From Nitrospinaceae bacterium (GTDB lineage Bacteria; Nitrospinota; Nitrospinia; Nitrospinales; VA-1): a DNA stretch of 6,932 bases. Positions 1 through 6,471 of this stretch are shown here, piece after piece. The stretch covers positions 1 through 6,932 of the forward strand of contig JAJDBA010000237.1 in NCBI GenBank assembly GCA_029261675.1. Direction: 5' to 3'. The notes under the pieces are model-generated. The model saw only the letters and a program-made list of their open reading frames with translations. It searched no databases and was not told where the DNA came from. Positions within the stretch are counted from its first letter, which is position 1; each line of letters starts with the position of its first letter. Made by a program: the position numbers and the translations under genes.

Positions 1-1
1 A

Positions 2-1258
2 AGTAGAAGCCCGAGACCTGGGCCGGGCCAAGGGCGTTCTCCTGATCCTTTCCGTGATTTTTATGACAAGTTTTTTGGCGAGCGACCTAACCAAAAACCA
101 AAAGGGGGTATGGGGTCCGGGTTCGTGATTGACAAAGAAGGTCATATCCTCACCAATTATCATGTGGTCGAAGGTGCTGATGAAATCGTTGTTCTGCTCG
201 AGAATAAGGGCAGTGAAAAAGAATATACCGCGACCTTGATTGGTTCAGACGAAAAAACCGATATTGCACTAATAAAGATAAACCGTGATGAGAATACCCC
301 GAAAGAGTTTCCTTTTTTGAGATTAGGGAGCTCTGAAAACCTTGAAGTGGGAGAATGGGTCATGGCTATTGGAAACCCATTTGGTCTCAGTCACACGGTT
401 ACAGTAGGTGTGGTAAGTGCTTTGGGTAGGAGTATTGGTGCAGGGCCCTATGATGAATTCATCCAGACCGATGCATCGATCAATCCCGGAAACAGCGGTG
501 GACCTTTAATCAATATTGAAGGCGATGTGATTGGAATAAACACTGCTATTATTTCAGGGAATACCGGAGGAAATGTCGGTATCGGATTTGCTATCCCCAT
601 CAATATTGCCAAAGGAATCTTGAAGGATTTGAAAGAAAAAGGTTCGGTAACTCGTGGTTGGTTAGGAGTTATGATTCAGAAAATCACTCCTGAACTTGCC
701 AAATCGTTTGGCTTGAATCAGAGCGAAGGAGCCTTGGTGGGTGATGTTATCCCTGATGGTCCCGCATTTAAGGGCGGAGTCAAGCGCGGCGATGTCATTG
801 TCCGATTTAATGGGGAAGATGTTAAAGATATGGAAGACCTACCAAAAATAGTTGCCGCAACAACCCCGAACTCCGTTGTTGATGTGGAAGTTATTCGAGA
901 AGGATCGAAAAAAACTCTAAGAGTTACTATTGAAGTTCTTAAAGATTCTCAGCCACTAGTGGTTGCAAAAGCCGCAGACCCTCTGGGTATGCAGGTTCAA
1001 GATATATCTAAGGAACTTGCACAAAGCCTGCAACTGGAAGACACTGAAGGTGTGCTGGTTTCCGATGTGACTCCTGGTGGCTCTGCCGCAGAATCCGGGA
1101 TTCGCAGAGGTGATGTTATAGGCGAGATGAATCGCAATCCGGTAAACAGCATGCAGGATTATCAGCGTCTACTGAGTTCTGTGAACAAAGGTGCTTCGGT
1201 TCTTTTCCTTGTTAAAAGGGGAGGCACTACGATTTATATAGCCGTAAAAGTTGAATAA
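2..1258 (+). CDS. HtrA/Do family periplasmic serine endopeptidase, 5'-truncated by window edge
   Basis: The reading frame is open from the window edge, so this is the last 418 codons of a longer gene; the signal peptide and true start lie outside. The fragment begins with a Pro/Gly/Arg-rich linker and a DPFRDFYDKFF segment typical of the region before the protease core. The chymotrypsin-like catalytic triad is intact: His54 (TNYHVV), Asp87 (KTDIALIKI) and Ser165 (GNSGGPL), counted from the first visible codon. Two PDZ domains follow, at about 219-311 (starting RGWLGV) and 329-418. Two PDZ domains and a short segment before the core suggest a DegP/DegQ/MucD-type protein, not DegS, which has one PDZ. 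Family members degrade or hold misfolded envelope proteins as oligomers; periplasmic location is inferred. A terminator lies just downstream and a paralogue follows. The family call is secure, but the DegP/DegQ assignment is not, so no symbol is given. Confidence 0.95.
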   Translation, partial: SRSPRPGPGQGRSPDPFRDFYDKFFGERPNQKPKGGMGSGFVIDKEGHILTNYHVVEGADEIVVLLENKGSEKEYTATLIGSDEKTDIALIKINRDENTPKEFPFLRLGSSENLEVGEWVMAIGNPFGLSHTVTVGVVSALGRSIGAGPYDEFIQTDASINPGNSGGPLINIEGDVIGINTAIISGNTGGNVGIGFAIPINIAKGILKDLKEKGSVTRGWLGVMIQKITPELAKSFGLNQSEGALVGDVIPDGPAFKGGVKRGDVIVRFNGEDVKDMEDLPKIVAATTPNSVVDVEVIREGSKKTLRVTIEVLKDSQPLVVAKAADPLGMQVQDISKELAQSLQLEDTEGVLVSDVTPGGSAAESGIRRGDVIGEMNRNPVNSMQDYQRLLSSVNKGASVLFLVKRGGTTIYIAVKVE

Positions 1259-1280
1259 CGGTTATCCCTCGTTTGATAAT

Positions 1281-1321
1281 AGTAGGGGAGCCAAGTTTAG
1301 GCTCCCCTACTTATTTTTTTT
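1281..1321 (+). terminator. Rho-independent terminator after the first protease gene
   Basis: A perfect 12-bp inverted repeat (AGTAGGGGAGCC at 1281-1292 and GGCTCCCCTACT at 1300-1311) encloses a 7-nt loop. A run of eight T residues follows at 1314-1321. This is a textbook intrinsic terminator 22 bp after the TAA of the first protease gene. It probably ends or attenuates the upstream transcript, so the second protease and ligA need their own promoter or read-through. It also argues against a coding start for the second protease upstream of the hairpin. Confidence 0.92.
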
Positions 1322-1343
1322 ACAATTTTTGATTTTAATTAAC

Positions 1344-2711
1344 GTGCGCAATAATTGGCTTTGGTTTTTTTTATGCTTCGTATTGCTTGATGCGACTTTT
1401 GGTCTGGCGGGAGAGCTAAATAACCGCAGAACGCCTCTTGTTATTGCTGTAGAAAAAGTCAGTCCTGCAGTAGTCAACATCTACACCTCCGAAACCGGTC
1501 AACCCTTCCGTAATCCATTCAGAAATTTTGGCAACAATTTTTTTGATCAGTTTTTTCAGGATTTTTATTCTAAAAATCAAAACAACAAGAAAAGCCTAGG
1601 GTCAGGTGTTCTTATAGATAAAGAAGGGCATATTCTTACCAACGAGCATGTGGTAGCGCGGGCATCCCAAATCCGTGTGGCTTTGAGCGATAAACGAGAG
1701 TTTGAGGCAAGAGTGATTGGTGCAGATATTAAATCAGATCTGGCGATTATTAAAATAGATTCCGAAGAATTCCTACCTTTTGTGCCCATGGGGCGTTCCG
1801 ATGATTTGATGATTGGCGAACAAGTACTTGCAATCGGAAACCCTTTTGGCCTACGTCATACCGTGACTACGGGAATCATCAGTGCCTTAAATAGAAATAT
1901 TAGAGCCGGAAAAAACAAGGTCTACAGCGATTTTATCCAGGTAGATGCATCCATCAATCCGGGAAACAGTGGTGGCCCTCTTTTAAATATCAATGGATCG
2001 TTGATTGGTATCAATACAGCCATCTATCAGAAAGCAGAGGGCATTGGTTTTGCCATCCCCATTGACGATGCCAAACGAATTGTTGGTGAGCTGATTCATT
2101 TCGGAAAAGTGAGACGGGGTTGGCTTGGAGTTTCTGTACAGGAGATGGACCCACAGCTTTCACGCCATTTTAAACTCGATAGAAAAAAAGGCGTACTGGT
2201 AGTTCGTGTCGCTGAAAAAAGTCCGGCAAAAGCAGCGGGCTTGAAACGAAGTGATATCATCGTGGCGATTGAAGGCCATGAGGTGACAAGTAAATCCGAT
2301 TTTCGTGGGCGAATTGCCTCTTATACTGTGGACGATAATGTTCGCTTTTCAATTCTACGAGATGGGAAAAGCCTTGAATATGTTGTTCACGTTATTTCAA
2401 TCCCCAAGCAATATGTTGCAGAGTTTACCCGTGACTGGCTAGGGCTTAAAGTACAGCAAAACAATCCTCGTTTCGCCAGAAGCAATCGACTGGCAACCAG
2501 CAAGGGGATGGTGGTGATGAATGTGGTCCCTAAAAGTGCCGGCGATAGAATCGGTATCAGTGCGGGAGATGTTATCCGGCAAGTGAATCAAGATAGAATT
2601 GATAGCGAAGAGGACTACAATAAAGCCATCGCCGATCTGAATAACCCAGGCCGTATTATGCTACTGGTTCAAAGAGGCCGGCAGGGATATTATGTAACTC
2701 TGGAACCCTAA
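1344..2711 (+). CDS. HtrA/Do family serine protease with signal peptide and two PDZ domains (paralogue of upstream gene)
   Basis: This is a 455-residue exported protease. I chose the GTG at 1344 because it gives a compact signal peptide: a short R2 n-region, a hydrophobic WLWFFLCFVLL core, and a likely cleavage after GLA near residue 22. The frame stays open back to a TTG at 1251, but that extension would run through the terminator hairpin and put odd sequence before the signal peptide. No good Shine-Dalgarno precedes the GTG, so the start is uncertain; a TTG at 1329 is another option. An Asn/Phe-rich segment (about 55-80) precedes the protease core. The triad is intact: His102 (TNEHVV), Asp132 (KSDLAIIKI) and Ser209 (GNSGGPL). 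PDZ domains lie at about 258-350 and 364-455. It should act in periplasmic protein quality control. It closely resembles its neighbour in domain order and motifs, pointing to tandem duplication. Its stop abuts ligA. Confidence 0.9.
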   Translation: MRNNWLWFFLCFVLLDATFGLAGELNNRRTPLVIAVEKVSPAVVNIYTSETGQPFRNPFRNFGNNFFDQFFQDFYSKNQNNKKSLGSGVLIDKEGHILTNEHVVARASQIRVALSDKREFEARVIGADIKSDLAIIKIDSEEFLPFVPMGRSDDLMIGEQVLAIGNPFGLRHTVTTGIISALNRNIRAGKNKVYSDFIQVDASINPGNSGGPLLNINGSLIGINTAIYQKAEGIGFAIPIDDAKRIVGELIHFGKVRRGWLGVSVQEMDPQLSRHFKLDRKKGVLVVRVAEKSPAKAAGLKRSDIIVAIEGHEVTSKSDFRGRIASYTVDDNVRFSILRDGKSLEYVVHVISIPKQYVAEFTRDWLGLKVQQNNPRFARSNRLATSKGMVVMNVVPKSAGDRIGISAGDVIRQVNQDRIDSEEDYNKAIADLNNPGRIMLLVQRGRQGYYVTLEP

Positions 2712-4721
2712 ATGAATGAGACGGAAAAAAAAGAAGTCGCATTATTGAGAAACAAAATCCACCGGCACGATCACCTGTATTACGTAAAAGATTCCCCCGA
2801 AGTTTCTGACAGAGACTACGACGCCCTATACCATCGTCTCAAAGAGCTAGAAAGTAAATATCCTGAATGTGTGACTGCCGATTCCCCAACTCAGCGTGTT
2901 GGTGGGAAAGTGGATGAGCGATTTCGGAAGGTGGTGCATCCGGTTCCTATGCTCAGTCTCGATAATACCTTCAATGTGGATGAGGTTCGTGCCTTTCACC
3001 AACGTGTCGTCAAGGCTCTACCCGATGTTGAGGAGACTTCCATTGAATATGTCGTTGAATTGAAGTTTGATGGCTTGGCTGTTGCCCTTACCTATGAAGA
3101 TGGGAAGTTGGTGCGGGGAGCAACGCGTGGAGATGGCGTGCAGGGAGAAGACGTTACTGCAAACCTGAAAACCATCCGTTCTATTCCTCTGGAAATTTCT
3201 GCTGAACCATTTAAGAAAATTGAAGTACGGGGTGAGGTTTATATGCCACGAAAAGAGTTTCAAAGGTTGAATATTCTTCGTGAAGAGGCGGGGGAATCTC
3301 CTTTCGCAAACCCAAGAAACGCAGCGGCAGGAGCTTTAAGAGTGCTTGATCCTGCGGTTACCGATTCGAGAAAACTGGGTGTCTTTATTTATTCGGTGGG
3401 TTTTTGGGATAATAATATTTGTGAAACTCATTCCGAGTTACAGAGAAAACTTGCGTCCTTACGATTCCCGGTGAATGAACATAACCGACGGTGTTCTAAT
3501 TTTGAAGAAACGCTGGCGAGTATAGAAGAGTGGCGAACGAAAAAGAACGATTTGGATTATGAAGTGGATGGTTTGGTTATTCAGCTAAACTCTTTGGCCT
3601 ACAGAAAAAAAATAGGGTCTACCTCTAAGTTTCCACGATGGGCGGTGGCCTATAAATATGAAGCGGAACAGGCAGAAACGGAGGTTCTTGAAATCGTTTG
3701 TCAAGTAGGACGTACGGGTTCCATCACTCCTGTCGCAAATTTAGAACCGGTTTTTGTTTCTGGGTCTACTGTCAGCCGTGCGACTTTGCACAACGAAGAT
3801 GAGATCAGAAAAAAAGATATCCGAGTCGGAGATCGAGTTGTTATAGAAAAGGCGGGGGAGATCATCCCGAAAGTCGTTCGTGTGGTCGACCCCAAGGGCA
3901 AGCGCAATGCAGAATTCAAAATGCCAACCCTCTGTCCAGAATGTCAGACAAAAATTTTCCGGTCCGAAGGCGAAGCCGCATGGCGATGTGTTAATGCCGC
4001 CTGCCCAGCGCAGTTGAAGGAGCGTCTCAAGCACTTTGCCTCGCGCAAAGCTATGGATATTGACCACATGGGACCGGCAGTGATTGACCAGTTGGTAGAG
4101 TCGGGCCGTGTTAAAAATTTTTCAGATTTGTATACCTTAAAACAAAAAGAGGTTGCTGACCTCGAACGTCTTGCTGAAAAATCGGCGAAAAACTTGATCG
4201 ATGCGATCGAGAAAAGTAAGTCCGCGGGATTAGCTCGCTTGCTCTTTGGTTTGGGAGTGCGGCATGTAGGGCAAAGAGCCGCTTCTATTCTGGCGGAAAC
4301 TTTTCGATCGATTACAGCATTAAAAGAAACGTCTTTCGAAGATATGGAATCGGTAATGGAGATTGGCCCGGTGATCGCTGAAAGTTTGAAAAGCTTTCTA
4401 GATCAGAATACCAATGTACAGGATATCGAAAACCTCTCGAATTCTGGTGTTGTGATGGAATGTCTGGGGGAAGCACGAAAAGAGAGGGGGGGGGTGACAG
4501 GGAAACAATTTGTACTGACGGGAACGCTCTCTCTGTTTACCCGCGATGAGGCCAAGGAAAAAATTGAATCGTTGGGAGGAAGAGTCACCTCAGCCGTTTC
4601 AACTAAAACAGATTATATTGTCGCGGGAAAAGATGCGGGTTCGAAATTGGCGAAGGCAAAAAAACTTGAAGTAACTGTTCTCGATGAAAAAGAATTTCAA
4701 AAACTGATTGAAGGGGTTTGA
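2712..4721 (+). CDS. ligA: NAD+-dependent DNA ligase LigA
   Basis: LigA seals nicks in double-stranded DNA during replication and repair, using NAD+ as AMP donor. The 669-residue length is normal for the family. Domains in order: Ia (about 1-70, with LYYV and DRDYDALY for NMN/NAD+ binding); nucleotidyltransferase with adenylated Lys118 in ELKFDG, Glu175 in RGEVY, the FANPRNAAAGALR segment and Lys315 in AVAYKY; OB fold (about 325-400); a four-cysteine zinc finger (Cys408, 411, 426, 431); helix-hairpin-helix region (about 445-590); and a C-terminal BRCT domain (about 595-669). Two oddities: motif IV reads DGLVIQ, with Gln291 where E. coli has Lys290, and a nine-G run sits at the BRCT junction. 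The ATG directly follows the TAA of the upstream protease gene, suggesting co-transcription and translational coupling. The stop lies 5 bp from that of a converging helicase gene. Confidence 0.98.
   Translation: MNETEKKEVALLRNKIHRHDHLYYVKDSPEVSDRDYDALYHRLKELESKYPECVTADSPTQRVGGKVDERFRKVVHPVPMLSLDNTFNVDEVRAFHQRVVKALPDVEETSIEYVVELKFDGLAVALTYEDGKLVRGATRGDGVQGEDVTANLKTIRSIPLEISAEPFKKIEVRGEVYMPRKEFQRLNILREEAGESPFANPRNAAAGALRVLDPAVTDSRKLGVFIYSVGFWDNNICETHSELQRKLASLRFPVNEHNRRCSNFEETLASIEEWRTKKNDLDYEVDGLVIQLNSLAYRKKIGSTSKFPRWAVAYKYEAEQAETEVLEIVCQVGRTGSITPVANLEPVFVSGSTVSRATLHNEDEIRKKDIRVGDRVVIEKAGEIIPKVVRVVDPKGKRNAEFKMPTLCPECQTKIFRSEGEAAWRCVNAACPAQLKERLKHFASRKAMDIDHMGPAVIDQLVESGRVKNFSDLYTLKQKEVADLERLAEKSAKNLIDAIEKSKSAGLARLLFGLGVRHVGQRAASILAETFRSITALKETSFEDMESVMEIGPVIAESLKSFLDQNTNVQDIENLSNSGVVMECLGEARKERGGVTGKQFVLTGTLSLFTRDEAKEKIESLGGRVTSAVSTKTDYIVAGKDAGSKLAKAKKLEVTVLDEKEFQKLIEGV
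4486..4494 (+). repeat. Nine-G homopolymer in ligA at the BRCT boundary
   Basis: Nine consecutive G residues encode part of Arg592-Gly593-Gly594-Val595 of LigA, between the helix-hairpin-helix region and the BRCT domain. The next bases are TGA, out of frame in the sequence as given. Loss of one G would put this TGA in frame directly after Gly594, removing the BRCT domain. The tract itself is read directly; any slippage is inference. Confidence 0.85.
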
Positions 4722-4726
4722 CTTTA

Positions 4727-6028
4727 CTAGGAGGTAGAACGTGCTCTAGAAGGGGGACGTCTTCGCTGAGGTCCTTTTCCGTTGCGAGGGCGATTGCTGG
4801 AACTGGTTTTTGCTTTGGGTGGTGATGTGCGACGACGTTTTCTTGCGGGTGGTGTGCCTTCTTTTTCTGTGAGATATAATTCTTCATCTGCCCAAGCAAC
4901 TGGTATTTTCTTTTTTAAGTAGACTTCGACACGCTCCAGATGTTGCGCAAAATCTTCACAGCATAAAGTGATGGCGGTGCCTTTTTTTCCAGCTCGGGCT
5001 GTGCGGCCGATCCGGTGAACATAATCTTCTGCGTCTTGCGGAAGGTCGTAGTTGATGACATGTGTGATGTCATCAACATGCAATCCGCGTGATGCGACAT
5101 CGGTGGCGATGAGAATATAGAGATCGCCTTTCTGAAAATCTTCCAATACTTTTATGCGGGCATTCTGGTGAAGATCACCGCTTATTTGGCCTGAGTTGTA
5201 ACCGTTGTGATTCAGCTTCCACTCCAGTTGTTCCGCTTCTATCTTGGTGTTGCAAAAAATGAGAACCTTTTTTCCTTCTTCCTGTTTCAACAGTCCCAAC
5301 AAAAGATTGAATTTTTCGTGTTGCCCAACGTGAAATAGAGATTGCTTGATTTCATCAACCACCGCTTTTTCTGGCTCAATGACCACTTTAGTGGGGTTGT
5401 TCATATGCTCATAGCATAATTCCATAACCCGATAATTGAGCGTTGCCGAAAACAACATTGTTTGTCGTTTATTGTAGGGGGAGCAACTACGGAAGAGGAA
5501 GCGTAAGTCGACGATAAAACCCATATCGAACATACGGTCGGCTTCATCTACGACCAGAACTTCAATTCGTTTCAGGCTGAAGAATCGTTGCTTGTAAAAG
5601 TCGATCAGTCTTCCAGGAGTGGCGATGAGAATATCTACCCCGTCTTTGATTTGGTTGCGTTGTTTTTCGTAATCGACTCCGCCGATGATGCACGCTATTT
5701 TAAAGCCACAATGTTTACCGAGCAGCAGGGCATCTTTTTCAATTTGTCGTGCAAGCTCCCGTGTTGGAGCCAGAACCAGCGCGCGCGGTCCCTCTTTGCC
5801 TTTTTCCGCCGGATTGGGTTTGTTTTCCAGCAGTCGAGTAAAAAGAGTGATCAAAAAAGCGGCAGTTTTACCGGTGCCAGTTTGTGCCTGGCCTGCTAGA
5901 TCTTTTCGCGCCAGGGTAATGGGAAGCGATTTACTTTGAATGGGGGTGCAGGTCTTGAATTCAGCGTCTCGAATGCCCTTTAAAAGGGGTTCGGGAAGTG
6001 GTAAAGATTCGAAATTAAGAAGTTCCAA
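4727..6028 (-). CDS. rhlB: DEAD-box ATP-dependent RNA helicase, RhlB-like
   Basis: This is a 433-residue ATP-dependent RNA-unwinding enzyme of superfamily 2. Visible motifs: Q motif region (TPIQ, 28-31), motif I AQTGTGKT (48-55), Ia APTREL (87-92), Ib TPGR (137-140), II DEAD (161-164), III SAT (194-196), IV LIFCNT (256-261), V ATDVASRGL (308-316) and VI HRIGRTARAG (338-347). DEADRMFDMGFI and MLFSATLNYRV resemble the matching segments of E. coli RhlB as I remember it, and the length is close to RhlB's 421 residues. RhlB works with RNase E in RNA decay; whether this protein does cannot be told here. The tail (about 396-433) is Arg/Lys/Pro/Ser-rich and probably disordered and RNA-binding. The start is a TTG, chosen because GGAG sits 7 nt upstream and no in-frame ATG fits better. 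It converges on ligA. Other RhlE-type helicases are the main alternative. Confidence 0.9.
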   Translation of the reverse strand: MELLNFESLPLPEPLLKGIRDAEFKTCTPIQSKSLPITLARKDLAGQAQTGTGKTAAFLITLFTRLLENKPNPAEKGKEGPRALVLAPTRELARQIEKDALLLGKHCGFKIACIIGGVDYEKQRNQIKDGVDILIATPGRLIDFYKQRFFSLKRIEVLVVDEADRMFDMGFIVDLRFLFRSCSPYNKRQTMLFSATLNYRVMELCYEHMNNPTKVVIEPEKAVVDEIKQSLFHVGQHEKFNLLLGLLKQEEGKKVLIFCNTKIEAEQLEWKLNHNGYNSGQISGDLHQNARIKVLEDFQKGDLYILIATDVASRGLHVDDITHVINYDLPQDAEDYVHRIGRTARAGKKGTAITLCCEDFAQHLERVEVYLKKKIPVAWADEELYLTEKEGTPPARKRRRTSPPKAKTSSSNRPRNGKGPQRRRPPSRARSTS

Positions 6029-6035
6029 AAAAATA

Positions 6036-6039
6036 CTCC
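6036..6039 (-). promoter_or_regulatory. Shine-Dalgarno that fixes the TTG start of the helicase gene
   Basis: On the minus strand, GGAG lies 7 nt upstream of the TTG codon at 6028-6026, ideal ribosome-binding spacing. An ATG at 6041-6039 is out of frame with the helicase and meets a stop after a few codons. The TTG is therefore the best-supported start. Confidence 0.75.
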
Positions 6040-6087
6040 ATATCGCAGTAATGACCGCGAGTAATTTAAAAGATTTTTGCGCTACGG

Positions 6088-6099
6088 GAAAACGTTTTC
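6088..6099. promoter_or_regulatory. Perfect 12-bp palindrome GAAAACGTTTTC, possible operator
   Basis: GAAAACGTTTTC is its own reverse complement, and the symmetry continues for two of the next three flanking base pairs. It is centred about 65 bp upstream of the helicase start codon. The AACGTT core with a central CG recalls operators of LacI/PurR-type repressors, known from other systems. A binding role here is inference; a chance palindrome is possible. Confidence 0.35.
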
Positions 6100-6250
6100 T
6101 CGGCCTAATGGATTATTGCTACCTGACTTCATAGCTAGCGGGCGGAGGGGGTCTAGAGCCTATAAATTTCAATAGCTTACTATTCGCTCTCGTTTGCATT
6201 TGTTATTATGATGGGCTTGCCGGGGTTTTGCAACCCCAATTTCATTTTGC

Positions 6251-6279
6251 TTGACTTTCAAGGGGGGGAAATGTTTAAA
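6251..6279 (+). promoter_or_regulatory. Candidate sigma-70-type promoter (distal, upstream of sdhA)
   Basis: TTGACT (6251-6256, five of six consensus bases) and TTTAAA (6274-6279, four of six) are separated by 17 bp, the preferred spacing. Transcription would start near 6286 and give sdhA a leader of about 185 nt. The -35 hexamer overlaps a small inverted repeat, CTTGA/TCAAG at 6250-6262. This rests on motif matches only. Confidence 0.35.
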
Positions 6280-6407
6280 TTCTCCCTCGATTTTATGTCC
6301 GGTAAGTGCCCTGATTAACAACCTCCCCGAACGAAATCCAACGCGGTTTTCTTTGTTTTTTCAATGGTTTTTATGTCTAGGGCGATACGGAATATAGCCG
6401 AGATAAT

Positions 6408-6435
6408 TTGACAAGGTTTGCCTTATCATTAGATG
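6408..6435 (+). promoter_or_regulatory. Candidate sdhA-proximal promoter with overlapping dyad
   Basis: A perfect -35 consensus TTGACA lies at 6408-6413. The best -10 at suitable spacing is weak: TAGATG at 6430-6435, 16 bp downstream, three of six matches. The -35 and spacer are covered by an imperfect dyad, TGACAAGG then TTTG then CCTTATCA (6409-6428), with seven of eight arm positions pairing. This is a plausible operator position for control of sdhA. The poor -10 could mean activator dependence, or that this is not a promoter. Confidence 0.4.
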
Positions 6436-6460
6436 AGAATTAATAAGTAGCCCCTGTATT

Positions 6461-6465
6461 GAGGT
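6461..6465 (+). promoter_or_regulatory. Shine-Dalgarno supporting the GTG start of sdhA
   Basis: GAGGT lies 6 nt upstream of the GTG at 6472-6474. The spacing is good, and the resulting protein begins just before the FAD-binding strand, as expected for the family. Confidence 0.8.
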
Positions 6466-6471
6466 GTTTTT

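Larger units (their letters stand above)
6029..6471. other. Divergent intergenic region between the helicase gene and sdhA
   Basis: These 443 bp separate two divergent genes, and I see no convincing protein-coding gene or known RNA in them. They contain a 12-bp palindrome at 6088-6099, a short inverted repeat AATAG/CTATT at 6171-6184, and a small GC-rich hairpin at 6222-6237 (GGGGTT, loop TTGC, AACCCC) with no clear U-tract on either strand. A candidate plus-strand promoter lies at 6251-6279 and a TTGACA-associated dyad at 6408-6428. A 15-codon open frame (ATG 6271, TAA 6316-6318) follows a G-rich tract and may be chance. I could not find a convincing promoter for the helicase on the minus strand. 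Confidence 0.7.

Noticed and set aside
1251..1343. TTG-initiated N-terminal extension of the second protease
   Set aside because: It spans a strong terminator hairpin, has no Shine-Dalgarno, and would bury the signal peptide about 31 residues into the protein.
3741..4067. 108-codon minus-strand open frame inside ligA
   Set aside because: It overlaps the OB-fold and zinc-finger coding sequence of ligA, shows no recognisable domain, and is best explained as a shadow frame.
5588..5939. Plus-strand open frames of 103 and 84 codons opposite the helicase gene
   Set aside because: They lie antisense to the conserved helicase core encoding motifs I to II and resemble no protein family I know.
5940..6134. 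Plus-strand 64-codon open frame overlapping the helicase start and intergenic DNA
   Set aside because: It begins within the antisense of the helicase N-terminus with no convincing ribosome-binding site or family signature.
6171..6184. AATAG-CTTA-CTATT inverted repeat as an operator
   Set aside because: Five-base arms in AT-rich DNA are expected by chance and there is no adjacent promoter match.
6222..6237. GGGGTT-TTGC-AACCCC hairpin as an intrinsic terminator
   Set aside because: The 6-bp stem has no U-tract on either strand, and it sits between divergent genes where a terminator is not needed; it could be a small regulatory hairpin or chance.
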